From positions 1 through 64,000 of the forward strand of contig JAUNGT010000012.1 in NCBI GenBank assembly GCA_030524455.1: a DNA stretch of 64,000 nt. The letters are read 5' to 3'. Source of the DNA: Eubacteriales bacterium (GTDB lineage: Bacteria > Bacillota > Clostridia > Lachnospirales > Lachnospiraceae). Below are positions 7,553 to 15,691 of this stretch, in pieces (within the stretch, counting starts at the first letter, position 1; each line of letters opens with the position of its first letter). A program made the position numbers and the translations under genes. The notes under the pieces are model-generated. The model saw nothing but the letters and a program-made list of their open reading frames with translations, searched no databases and had not been told where the DNA came from.

Positions 7553-9766
7553 ATGGACGCAGTTATACGGATTCCGGAGCAGGGCCGCAGCCCGAAGCTT
7601 TTGCCCATGGAGGGCACGGACAGCAGGGGAAACCTGTATCAGGTGGACAATATCAGCTTTTTGAAGAACGGGAAGCGTTTTTTCCCGATTATGGGGGAAT
7701 TTCATTTTTCCAGGTATGAGCCGGAGGCCTGGGAGGAGGAGCTGCTGAAAATGCGGGCCGGGGGGATCGGCATTTTGGCGACCTATGTTTTTTGGATCCA
7801 CCACGAGGAGCGGGAAGGCGAGTGGGATTTTTCCGGCTGCCGCGACCTGCGGCGGTTTTTGCAGATCTGCCGGAAAATCGATCTGCCGGTATGGCTGCGG
7901 ATCGGGCCCTGGGCCCACGGCGAGTGCAGAAACGGCGGCTTTCCCGACTGGCTGGTGAAAGACAAGGCGCCGGTGCGGACCGACGATCCGGTGTACCTGG
8001 AGCGGGTGAGACGCTTCTGGGAAAAGCTGGGGCAGCAGGCGCAGGGAATGATGGCAAAGGACGGCGGCCCGGTCCTGGGACTGCAGCTGGAAAACGAATA
8101 CGGCCACTGCGGCGGGCCCTCCGACCGGGAGGAAGGGATGCGGCACATGCTGACCCTGAAGCGCATGGCAAAAGAGGCAGGCTTTGTCGTGCCCTACTAT
8201 ACGGCCACCGGCTGGGGCGGGGCGTATGCGCCGGACCGGGAGGTGCTGCCCGTGCTGGGCGGCTATGTGGATGCGCCCTGGGCGGAGCATGTGGACGAGA
8301 TGCCTGCCAGCGCCAACTTCCTGTTTTCCGCATACAAGGAGGATTCCACCATCGGCTCCGATCTGAAGGTGAAGGCAGGCGATGATTTTACCTTCGACAC
8401 GAGCCTGAGCCCTTATCTGACGGCGGAGCTGGGCGGCGGCCTGCAGGTTACCTCCCACCGGCGCACCTATCCTTATCCGGAGGATATTGAGGCGCAGGCG
8501 CTGTGTATGATGGGCGGCGGCGCGAATCTGCTGGGCTACTATATGTATCACGGCGGGATCAATCCGGACGGGAAGGCGTCCACCCTGCAGGAGACCAGGG
8601 CGACCGGCTACAACAATGATCTCCCGGCAAAAAGCTATGACTTCCAGACCTGTATCGGGGAATCGGGCGAGCTGCGGCCAAGCTTTGGCAGGCTGAAAAA
8701 GCCGCATCTTCTGGCGGAAACCTTCGGGGAGGAGCTGGCGGGCAGCCTGGCCTTCTTTGCGGAAAAGCAGCCGGAATCCCCGGAGGATCTCCATACGCTC
8801 CGGACGGCGGCCCGGCTCAATCCGGAGACGGGGGAAGGCTTTTTGTTCCTCAACAACCACCAGCGCAAGCGCAGGATGGAGGAGCATCGGGATGCGTCCG
8901 TAGAGATTTTGTGGGGCGAAAAAAGACTGGTAATCGATCATCTTGCGGTGCGGGATGGGGAGTGCCGGATTCTGCCCTTCCGGTTCTGCGGGGAAAAAGA
9001 CGGGGCATCCGGGCTGTCCCAAACGGACGGGGCATCCGGGCTGTCCCAAACGGACGGCGCCTCTTTGCTGCCCCGGACGACCAACGCTTCCCTGCTGTGC
9101 CGGATCGGGCAGCGGCTGTTTTTCTGGTCGGGGGCTGAGACGCCCTGCTTTGACTGGGCGGATGTGCCGAAAGAGGTGCGTCAAAATACGGTGGTGCTGA
9201 CTGCCGCCGAGGCAAACCGGGCGTTTCTGATCGGGGATAAGCTGTATCTGACGGAGCGGGAGGACAGCTGCCTGATCGAACGGGAGGGCCGGGTGAGCCT
9301 GCTGTCCAAAGCAGCGCAGGAGACGCTGACCGTTTATGGGGCGAGCGGGGAGCCTTCCCTTGTCAGGCTGGAAGCGGCCGGCGCTGTGTCCGTACCCGCC
9401 TGCGCAGAGCTGGTCTGCGAGGAAAGAGACGGGGATGGGACGCTTGCCTGGAGAGAGTACCGGGTGACGGTGGGCGAAGTGCCGGAAGCGCTTCATCAGC
9501 TGTATCTGGAAACGGATTACGCGGGGGACCGGGCGGAGGTATATCTGGACGGGAAGCTGGCGGACGACTGGTTTACCACGGGGCAGCCCTGGCATATGTC
9601 GCTGCGGCGTTTCCATTATCCGGGGGAGGTGACAATCCGGATTTATCCCACCGATAAGCCGCTGCATAATCCTTACGGGGATCGGGTTTATTACGACCTG
9701 CCGGTGCCGCAGGGCTGTGAGCTGTACGGGGTGAGGACCGTGCCGGAATACCGGATGGAGCTCTGA
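7553..9766 (+). CDS. Glycoside hydrolase family 35 beta-galactosidase-like protein
   Basis: This is a 737-aa protein of family GH35 that cleaves terminal beta-galactose. AAGGAG lies about 8 nt before the ATG. The TIM barrel covers about residues 35-370. The family motifs are present: GEFHFSRYEPEAW, RIGPWAHGEC, the acid/base Glu182 in LQLENEYG, and the probable nucleophile Glu292 in TAELGGG. Beta-sandwich domains follow, with a jelly roll near the C-terminus (LDGKLADDWF). No signal peptide is seen, so it is probably cytosolic. An in-frame 27-bp DNA duplication adds a nine-residue repeat at about 483-502. It lies 41 nt after the GH2 gene, probably in one transcript. Confidence 0.9.
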   Translation: MDAVIRIPEQGRSPKLLPMEGTDSRGNLYQVDNISFLKNGKRFFPIMGEFHFSRYEPEAWEEELLKMRAGGIGILATYVFWIHHEEREGEWDFSGCRDLRRFLQICRKIDLPVWLRIGPWAHGECRNGGFPDWLVKDKAPVRTDDPVYLERVRRFWEKLGQQAQGMMAKDGGPVLGLQLENEYGHCGGPSDREEGMRHMLTLKRMAKEAGFVVPYYTATGWGGAYAPDREVLPVLGGYVDAPWAEHVDEMPASANFLFSAYKEDSTIGSDLKVKAGDDFTFDTSLSPYLTAELGGGLQVTSHRRTYPYPEDIEAQALCMMGGGANLLGYYMYHGGINPDGKASTLQETRATGYNNDLPAKSYDFQTCIGESGELRPSFGRLKKPHLLAETFGEELAGSLAFFAEKQPESPEDLHTLRTAARLNPETGEGFLFLNNHQRKRRMEEHRDASVEILWGEKRLVIDHLAVRDGECRILPFRFCGEKDGASGLSQTDGASGLSQTDGASLLPRTTNASLLCRIGQRLFFWSGAETPCFDWADVPKEVRQNTVVLTAAEANRAFLIGDKLYLTEREDSCLIEREGRVSLLSKAAQETLTVYGASGEPSLVRLEAAGAVSVPACAELVCEERDGDGTLAWREYRVTVGEVPEALHQLYLETDYAGDRAEVYLDGKLADDWFTTGQPWHMSLRRFHYPGEVTIRIYPTDKPLHNPYGDRVYYDLPVPQGCELYGVRTVPEYRMEL
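8999..9057 (+). repeat. 27-bp in-frame tandem duplication inside the GH35 gene
   Basis: Positions 8999-9025 and 9026-9052 are identical, and the next five bases start a third copy. The repeat encodes DGASGLSQT twice in a linker between domains of the GH35 protein. The exact identity points to recent slippage or expansion. Confidence 0.85.
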
Positions 9767-9805
9767 ACGGCTCCTTTTCCCGCCAAGTGGTCGTTGCCTC
9801 TTTCC

Positions 9806-9866
9806 GGATAAATCCCTTATCCTTATTTCAGAACGGACAATCATTGCCAGGGTGGATAAGGGGATT
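9806..9866 (+). promoter_or_regulatory. Possible alternative hairpins at the start of the kinase-like gene
   Basis: GGATAA (9806-9811) can pair with TTATCC (9817-9822). The same right arm, extended back to 9810, is also complementary to 9854-9867 with one bulged G, and that second site contains the AAGGGG ribosome binding site of the next gene. The two structures exclude each other and could switch translation on or off. Seen by eye only; no folding energy was computed. Confidence 0.3.
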
Positions 9867-9869
9867 TTC

Positions 9870-10796
9870 ATGGAGAAAAAAGAAATCAAGGGAGCAAATA
9901 TTTCGTGGGCGGAGTTTCTGCTGCTTATGATCCTGTTTTTTTGCTACGCGGCGACCGTGTTTTTTCTGTTTCAGGGAAGCTTTCATTTCGTGCTTCTGTT
10001 TTTCGTCCTGCACAGCTGCATCGGGCTGGTCTATTTCCGCATCAGCCAGAACCGGCTCATGGAGGAGTACGGGCAGGTGCAGGAGGTCTCCTATGAGCGC
10101 AGCCTGCAGAAGCAAATGCTGGCGCAGAAGGAGGAGGCGCTGGGGCAGCTGCGGAAAAAGAATGAAGCCTGTAAGAGAGAGATCGAGGAGCTGGGGCAGG
10201 AGCTGGAGGAGGTACGCAGCCAGCTTCGGGAAGCCAGGCAGGAGGCCGCAGAGCTGGCCCGGGAGCATGAGAGCTCTTCCGGGGAGGACTGGACGCGGCT
10301 TCTCCCGGCTCCTGCGGAGAGGGAGAGTCTGCCTGCGGTTGACCTTGCGGCCGCCGTGCTTGCGGTGATGGAGGAAATGAAGCCTTTTGCCGGACAGGCC
10401 GGCATTACCCTCCAGCTTTCCAGCGGTTCATCCTCCGCTGCCGTGGCGGCGGAGCCGGAGCTTCTGAGGATTCTGTTTCGCAATATCATCGACAATTCCA
10501 TCAAATATATGCGGCGACCGGGCCGCCTGGTAATTACCGTCTCGAATGTGGGCGAGGAGCTTTTTATCGTGGCAAAGGATAACGGGGAAGGACTCGCAGA
10601 GGAAGAAACGAAGCGTATTTTTGAGCGGGGCTACCAGGGCGCCAACCGGGTGAGCGGAAACGGGCTGGGCCTGACGCAGGTGAAAGCCATCGTTCTGCGT
10701 TACGGCGGAACCATTTATGCCAAGAGCGGCATCGGCAACGGAATGGCTGTTTATATACAGCTTCCCTGTATGAAATACGGGCAGGGGGAACGATGA
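9870..10796 (+). CDS. Membrane histidine-kinase-like ATPase, apparently without a phosphoacceptor His
   Basis: This is a 308-aa membrane protein with a GHKL/HATPase domain. The ATG at 9870 follows AAGGGG with a 6-nt gap; GTG 9852 is the alternative. Two membrane helices (about residues 12-54) lead into a long charged coiled coil (about 62-140). The C-terminal ATPase has an N box (NIIDNSIKYM), a G1 box (DNGEGL) and a G2 box (GNGLGLTQVK), so it should bind ATP. No H-E/D dimerisation box is visible between coil and ATPase, and no response regulator is adjacent. It may be a signalling ATPase with an unusual phosphotransfer domain, or it may act with an unlinked partner. Confidence 0.75.
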   Translation: MEKKEIKGANISWAEFLLLMILFFCYAATVFFLFQGSFHFVLLFFVLHSCIGLVYFRISQNRLMEEYGQVQEVSYERSLQKQMLAQKEEALGQLRKKNEACKREIEELGQELEEVRSQLREARQEAAELAREHESSSGEDWTRLLPAPAERESLPAVDLAAAVLAVMEEMKPFAGQAGITLQLSSGSSSAAVAAEPELLRILFRNIIDNSIKYMRRPGRLVITVSNVGEELFIVAKDNGEGLAEEETKRIFERGYQGANRVSGNGLGLTQVKAIVLRYGGTIYAKSGIGNGMAVYIQLPCMKYGQGER

Positions 10797-10831
10797 AGGG
10801 AGCCGCAGACGCGGCAGAATGAGAGGAAACC

Positions 10832-11314
10832 ATGAACCGAAAAATTGTTCTTACCGGAGTGACCACAGCCTACCTTGTGACGGGAGTCGCAGCCTGCCTG
10901 CTGTTTGGGAAAATGGACACCGCCTTTGCGGTATCCGGAGAGACAACAGATGTTTCACTGTCGGCCCCCGCTTACTCAGGCTTTCTTCATGAGACCGAAA
11001 CCGGAAGTGCGGCAGAAAGCCGGGAGGAAGGGGAAAGCGGCGCCGTTTTGCCGGAATCTGCACAGGAGACGGCCGACACGCAGCCACAGCAGCAGGAGCA
11101 GGACGTTTCGTATTCCTTCACGGCTGTGCACCGGGAGGGAAGGCTTTTTGTGAGGCAGGAGCCTTCCATGAACGGAAAGATTATCGGCTCTTTATCCCCG
11201 GGGGATACGGGAGAGGTGGTGGAGCTTGGCTCAGACTGGGCGCTGGTTTCGTCCGGCGGGCTGACCGGCTATGTTTCCACAAAATATCTGGAGCTGTTAC
11301 CGCTCACTTCGTGA
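10832..11314 (+). CDS. Exported bacterial SH3 (SH3b) domain protein
   Basis: This is a 160-aa protein with an N-terminal hydrophobic segment (about residues 6-25) acting as a signal peptide or anchor. A disordered Glu/Ser/Gln-rich linker (about 35-90) follows. The C-terminal SH3b domain (about 95-155) shows the typical pattern LFVRQEPSMNGKIIGSL, then GDWA-like and GYVSTKYLEL segments. Such domains usually bind peptidoglycan. GAGAGG lies before the ATG. It begins 35 nt after the kinase-like gene and may be co-transcribed with it and with the next two genes. Confidence 0.8.
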   Translation: MNRKIVLTGVTTAYLVTGVAACLLFGKMDTAFAVSGETTDVSLSAPAYSGFLHETETGSAAESREEGESGAVLPESAQETADTQPQQQEQDVSYSFTAVHREGRLFVRQEPSMNGKIIGSLSPGDTGEVVELGSDWALVSSGGLTGYVSTKYLELLPLTS

Positions 11315-11378
11315 CCGGTAATATTACACCGCAGCGTTAACGGAAGCATTTGGCACACAGGAAGGGGTAGATTCAACA

Positions 11379-13364
11379 ATGGGCGGAGGAAATCAATCCA
11401 ACACGCTTCAGACCGAAGCGCAGAAGACCAGGACATCCGTGGTTTTTTCCCGGCAGCAGCAAACGATGGAGACATACGACGTCGTAAGACAGGTACACAT
11501 GCAGGAGCAGGGGATGACACAGACTGCCGCCATGCCCGCTTCCATGGTCCGGACGGCGCAGGAGCAGACGTCGCGCTCCGCCTGCGCGCGCCGCAGTGCG
11601 GAAAAAGCTTTCCGGAAAAACCGGAAGCTTGCGGAACAACGTGCCGGTCAATATCAGAAGGAGGCGGAACAACCCGAGCTTTTGATCGAACAATATCTTG
11701 CCGGCGAGGAGAAAAAGCTCGGCGAGGTGGAGCCCGAACAGGAGGGAACGACGGCACTTGAGTCGCTCAGGAAAAGCTGCCTTAAGCTGGAATATGCGGC
11801 GATGGAAAAGGTGAAGGATCCTGTGGCGGCGCGCGAATTCCTGGAAAAGCTGCGTTATTTTCAGGATCGTGCCGGGCTGGTGGAGAAAGTCGTTTTGCGT
11901 ACCGCCGTGCGCCGGAACGTCCTGATGCCGCGCCTGCAGGCGGAGGGAAAACTGAATGAAGCGGAGGAAGCCGCAATTTGCAGCCAGCATATGAAAGCGC
12001 TTGGCAATATTGCGACTTTGAGTGATGTCCTTGACGAGCTGCGCGACAGCATTAACAGTCATTTGCCCGCCGGTGAGCAGATCGGGTATGTAAGTGATGC
12101 AGAGCTTGAACAATACGAGTCACAGATCGGCGCACGGGCGGAGAAGCGGGCGGCGCGTTCCACGGCGGCAGCGCATGAGGATCCCCTCAACGACCTGAGG
12201 AGGGCGCGCGAGCAGGTCTTCGCGGAACGAAACACCAGGCTGCCAAAGACAATTGCCAACTACGACCGGCGCAGAAGAGGCCTTGAGCAGCAAACGCCTA
12301 CCGTGGTGAGAAATAAGCGGGTGGATGTAGAGGTCACCATGAATGAAAAAGGGGAGATGCAATGGCCTTCTTATTCTCCTGCCGTTGAGTTGGGGATGTA
12401 CAGCCAGGCTGATTATAATCTGTACCGGCATGAGAAGCGTCAGGAAGCGTTGGGGAAAAATATAGATTTGTCGATTCGAAAAGCTGCCATTTGTGCCAAG
12501 AGCGAAAAGAATCCTGTCAGGAAGCAGATACAGGAGCAGCGGGAGCGGATTCTGAAGCAGTATCGGGAGCAGGTGATTGCGCTGCCTGCCGATCAGGCCG
12601 AACAGATCATCAATAACTATCTCTCGGAACTGAGCAACAACTGTGCCTGGAGCCGCCGGCTTCCGGCAAGCATCGTTGAACTGATTCTTGACTCGGAGGA
12701 TCATCGCATCAAGACCCAGTTTGAGACGAACCGAAGCGAAGCGGCTCTTACCTTTGAAAGTCGGGAACAAATGGCAAAAGAGGATTTCGGGACGGATATT
12801 CCAAGCCTGGAGAGTCATGAACATGAGAATTACGGATATCTGAGCGACAAAAATCTGGAGCGTGAGCTGGCCGGTGACAACATGGACTCCTATGGATCGG
12901 TTATGGTCAGCTTCAAAAAAGGGATGCTGTCAGACCGCACAACGCTGGCCCTGGGCGACACGCTTTTAACGCTGGGGAATGGCGCCATTCCCTGCCATGC
13001 GGCGCATCCGGATTTATCCGTTGTTGACAGAGATCGTTACCCGCAGATTCTTGCTGTGGCGCTCGCATATGCAGACAGAAAGGCGCAGGCACAGAATGCG
13101 CAGGATCCGGAGATCTTCCGGGAGCTTATGCTGATGGGCCTTGACAATTCTTACGCCGAGCTGCAGTTTCACGGCGACCTTAAGATGGACAAGGATTATG
13201 TGGATCAGATCATGATCATCCGGCGCAGCTATGCAGACGAAGGGAAGCGGAAGGAAGAGAACGATCGTGTGGATCGAATCGTATCGAAGCTGAAGGACGC
13301 GGGAATTGAGAATGTTGTGGTTCAAGACAAACAGGTTACTTCAGACAGGGCCGCAGCGGTATAG
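11379..13364 (+). CDS. Large orphan protein, candidate toxin or CIS cargo
   Basis: This 661-aa cytosolic-looking protein has no signal peptide or membrane helix and I cannot assign a family. Its N-terminus is Gln/Glu/Arg-rich and probably helical (QQQTMETYDVV... to about residue 120), followed by a charged helical middle. Near residues 483-535 there is a compact motif set, YGYLSDKNLERELAG and YGSVMVSFKKGMLSDRTTL then GDTL. This faintly recalls a pattern I associate with DUF3626-type, ADP-ribosyltransferase-like proteins; that link is weak. The architecture resembles the 808-aa protein at 48356, and both are followed directly by a two-domain GNAT protein, so it is a candidate cargo of the CIS encoded nearby. 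Confidence 0.6.
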   Translation: MGGGNQSNTLQTEAQKTRTSVVFSRQQQTMETYDVVRQVHMQEQGMTQTAAMPASMVRTAQEQTSRSACARRSAEKAFRKNRKLAEQRAGQYQKEAEQPELLIEQYLAGEEKKLGEVEPEQEGTTALESLRKSCLKLEYAAMEKVKDPVAAREFLEKLRYFQDRAGLVEKVVLRTAVRRNVLMPRLQAEGKLNEAEEAAICSQHMKALGNIATLSDVLDELRDSINSHLPAGEQIGYVSDAELEQYESQIGARAEKRAARSTAAAHEDPLNDLRRAREQVFAERNTRLPKTIANYDRRRRGLEQQTPTVVRNKRVDVEVTMNEKGEMQWPSYSPAVELGMYSQADYNLYRHEKRQEALGKNIDLSIRKAAICAKSEKNPVRKQIQEQRERILKQYREQVIALPADQAEQIINNYLSELSNNCAWSRRLPASIVELILDSEDHRIKTQFETNRSEAALTFESREQMAKEDFGTDIPSLESHEHENYGYLSDKNLERELAGDNMDSYGSVMVSFKKGMLSDRTTLALGDTLLTLGNGAIPCHAAHPDLSVVDRDRYPQILAVALAYADRKAQAQNAQDPEIFRELMLMGLDNSYAELQFHGDLKMDKDYVDQIMIIRRSYADEGKRKEENDRVDRIVSKLKDAGIENVVVQDKQVTSDRAAAV

Positions 13365-13382
13365 CGGTGGAAAGGAAGCATC

Positions 13383-14246
13383 ATGAATATTGTACCGATC
13401 ACGACAGAAACCATTGCGCCGTATCTGCCCCTGTGCGGGGGAGACGCTGCGCTTCTGCGGACACCCGGCCGGTACGCCCTTGGGGCGCAGGAGCATGGCA
13501 AAGCCGTCGGATTGCTGCTGTATCGTGCGGAAGGCGCGGGGGCAGAGATCGTCCGGCTTGCCTGGTCGCAGGATGCCCCCGACGGCGTCGGGCAGGCGCT
13601 TGTCGCAGACTTTCTGGAACGACGCAGGGAAAAGGAAGGCCGTTTTGCGTTTGCCCTGCTGGGGGAAGCGGAGCGGGAGAGGCTTGGCGTTTTGCTCGCG
13701 GAGAACGGCTTTGTGCCTGCGGAGGAAAGGGGAAGCTGCTGGGAATTTTCCCTCTCCGATCTTCGCCTCGGAGAAGGCGGCCCGCAAAAGCGTGAGAATG
13801 TCGTCCCGCTGGAGGAGGTGCCCGGTCCCGTGCGGAACCGTTTCTTTGGCGGGCTTTCCGGGGGCGCTGTGCCCGACAGACAAAGCCTGGATGGAAAGGC
13901 CAGCCATGTCCTGCTTGGCCGGGAGGGAATACAGGCCGCTATCCTTCTCTCCTTTGCGCCGGACGGAGACAGAAATGTGGAGCTGCTCTATCTCTGCGAT
14001 CCGTCGCAAAGCGCCGCCATGTTGTCCCTGCTGCGGGCCGCTGCGGCAAGCCTGCGGAAAACGGAAGGGGCAGATCTGCGGCTTTTTGCTGCAGCGGGAG
14101 ATCCGCAGACAGACCGCCTTGTGCAGCGTCTGGCGCCGGACGCGAAGCAGGTTTCGTTCCCGCTGTACCGTTTTTTTCGGATGGATCTGGACCATGAGGC
14201 CCGGCTGATCTGGGAATGGGACAACGCCCGCTTTGAACAGGAATGA
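13383..14246 (+). CDS. Two-domain GNAT-like protein (paired with the 661-aa orphan)
   Basis: This 287-aa protein has two consecutive alpha/beta segments resembling GNAT N-acetyltransferase halves. In the first (about 1-135) the pattern AVGLLLYR, then an acetyl-CoA-loop-like PDGVGQALVADFLERR, is degenerate compared with the usual R/Q-x-x-G-x-G/A. The second (about 150-275) has an ILLSFAPDG strand, a helix of Ala/Leu and a final SFPLYRFFRM strand. Length and layout match the protein at 50855. It starts 19 nt after the orphan gene with GGAAAGGAAG upstream, so the two form a unit. Acetyltransferase activity, cargo modification or a chaperone role are all possible; none is shown. Confidence 0.65.
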   Translation: MNIVPITTETIAPYLPLCGGDAALLRTPGRYALGAQEHGKAVGLLLYRAEGAGAEIVRLAWSQDAPDGVGQALVADFLERRREKEGRFAFALLGEAERERLGVLLAENGFVPAEERGSCWEFSLSDLRLGEGGPQKRENVVPLEEVPGPVRNRFFGGLSGGAVPDRQSLDGKASHVLLGREGIQAAILLSFAPDGDRNVELLYLCDPSQSAAMLSLLRAAAASLRKTEGADLRLFAAAGDPQTDRLVQRLAPDAKQVSFPLYRFFRMDLDHEARLIWEWDNARFEQE

Positions 14247-14249
14247 GAA

Positions 14250-14283
14250 AAAGACCGGGGACTGCTCACAGTCCCCGGTCTTT
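14250..14283. terminator. Bidirectional rho-independent terminator
   Basis: A perfect 15-bp stem pairs 14250-14264 with 14269-14283 around the loop CTCA, with A-rich and T-rich ends suitable for both strands. It lies just after the GNAT stop on the plus strand and overlaps the stop codon of the kinase gene on the minus strand, so it ends both converging transcripts. Confidence 0.9.
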
Positions 14284-15687
14284 GGTTTCCCATTCCATAT
14301 TCAGGCGGCTGCAGAACACGCCGTCCACATATCGAAATTCCGAGCTGCCGCGATATTTTCTTACGGTGGAGATCACGCTTTTTAAGCCGATTCCGGCCCA
14401 GGGCTGGAGGCAGACCTTTTCTCCGCTCATGAATTTCCCGCAGATTTTCGGCTGATCCTCCGATGCTTCCAGCTCCGGAGCGCTGTTTTCCAGAATCATT
14501 GCCAGCACATTGTTTACGACGCCCATATAGAACCGGATAAAACGATCCTCCTTCACCTGTTCACAGGCGTGGATCGCATTTTCCAGAAGATTTCCCACCA
14601 CCACTGTCATGTCTGCAGGATCCACCCGACAGTCCCTCACATCGATATGAAACTCCAGACGGATCTGTTTTTTCTTTGCTTCCCCGAAATAGTACTGCAA
14701 AAGGGCGTTGAGGACAGGGTCCTTGCAGAACTGCTCCGTTTCCTGCCGGTAGAAGGAATTGGTCACGTCCTGCAGATAGTCCATGGCCTCCTTCTGCTTT
14801 CCCTCCTCCAGAAAACGTCCCATAACCCTCAGGTGATGCCGGATATCATGCCGCATCCTGGCGGCCTTGTCGATATCGCTGCGGATGGCGTTGTACTGGA
14901 GCTGCTGGATCTCCAGCTGATGGCGGAACTCGCTTTCCTTCATATCCAGATCCGCCTCCCGGAAGATGTACCAGTAAATCACCGCCAGGCTTACCAGCCC
15001 GAACAGGAAAACGGCGATAAAGTGGAGCCGCAGCAGCGTGGTCTGAAAGTCGAAAACCGACTCGTAGGCCGCCGTGCATTCCGCCAGGAACAGGATATAC
15101 AGGACAGTGAGCAAAAACACCATGAACAGGCTTCGTTTTACCATCCTGCCGTTTCGCCCGCTCAGGAATCTTTTTACGGTTCTGGCCATGAAGAGGCATG
15201 CGGAGGGTAGGGCAAAAGCCTTGAAAACCAGAAACAAAACCAGAACCTCACCGGTGTAGATGTCCGCGTTTTCAATATGGAAATAGGAGTCCAGCAGATA
15301 AATCATGCTGTTGACCAGCATATATTCCAGGATGGCGTAATCCAGGGCCAGGATGAGGACGATCATCTTTTTGTTAAAATCGGATCTCACCGTATTCCAG
15401 TAAAACAGGATGAGCAGGATGACCACAACGATCATATAGGCATTTCCGATGGCGCCCTCCCGAAGCTCGCCAAAGAAAACCGGCCGTGGGCCGGGGCGGA
15501 AGAACAGGGCGGTCACGATCACACCGAAAAGAAGGGACAGCACCAGACAGAGGGCGGATACCGCTGCGAAGGAACGCTTCCTTCCGTATGGAAAGTCCTC
15601 CCTGTCATACGGAAGGGAAAGCAGCACCATACAGGGAAAGATCTGTTGAAAAAAACCGAATGTAAACCGGAGAAAATAAGCGGGCAT
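14266..15687 (-). CDS. AgrC-like membrane sensor histidine kinase (GHKL family)
   Basis: This 473-aa kinase has six or seven predicted membrane helices (about residues 1-242), a short coiled coil and a cytosolic catalytic part. The phosphoacceptor is likely His280 in RMRHDIRHHL, the layout of AgrC/ComD-type peptide-sensing kinases. The N box NLLENAIHACEQ (about 365) and the glycine motif GIGLKSVIS mark the GHKL ATPase. AAGGAG lies 8 nt before the ATG. It is the second gene of a minus-strand operon with the LytTR regulator. No autoinducer-peptide precursor or AgrB was found next to it, so the signal is unknown. Confidence 0.92.
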   Translation of the reverse strand: MPAYFLRFTFGFFQQIFPCMVLLSLPYDREDFPYGRKRSFAAVSALCLVLSLLFGVIVTALFFRPGPRPVFFGELREGAIGNAYMIVVVILLILFYWNTVRSDFNKKMIVLILALDYAILEYMLVNSMIYLLDSYFHIENADIYTGEVLVLFLVFKAFALPSACLFMARTVKRFLSGRNGRMVKRSLFMVFLLTVLYILFLAECTAAYESVFDFQTTLLRLHFIAVFLFGLVSLAVIYWYIFREADLDMKESEFRHQLEIQQLQYNAIRSDIDKAARMRHDIRHHLRVMGRFLEEGKQKEAMDYLQDVTNSFYRQETEQFCKDPVLNALLQYYFGEAKKKQIRLEFHIDVRDCRVDPADMTVVVGNLLENAIHACEQVKEDRFIRFYMGVVNNVLAMILENSAPELEASEDQPKICGKFMSGEKVCLQPWAGIGLKSVISTVRKYRGSSEFRYVDGVFCSRLNMEWETKDRGL

Positions 15688-15691
15688 GGTT

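Noticed and set aside
7520-9889. 789-aa open frame on the minus strand
   Set aside because: It is antisense to the well-supported GH35 gene, has His/Arg/Pro/Gln-rich mirror composition and no ribosome binding site.
11340-11378. Possible sigma-54 promoter (TGGCAC) before the 661-aa orphan gene
   Set aside because: The matching -12 element is absent at the required spacing.
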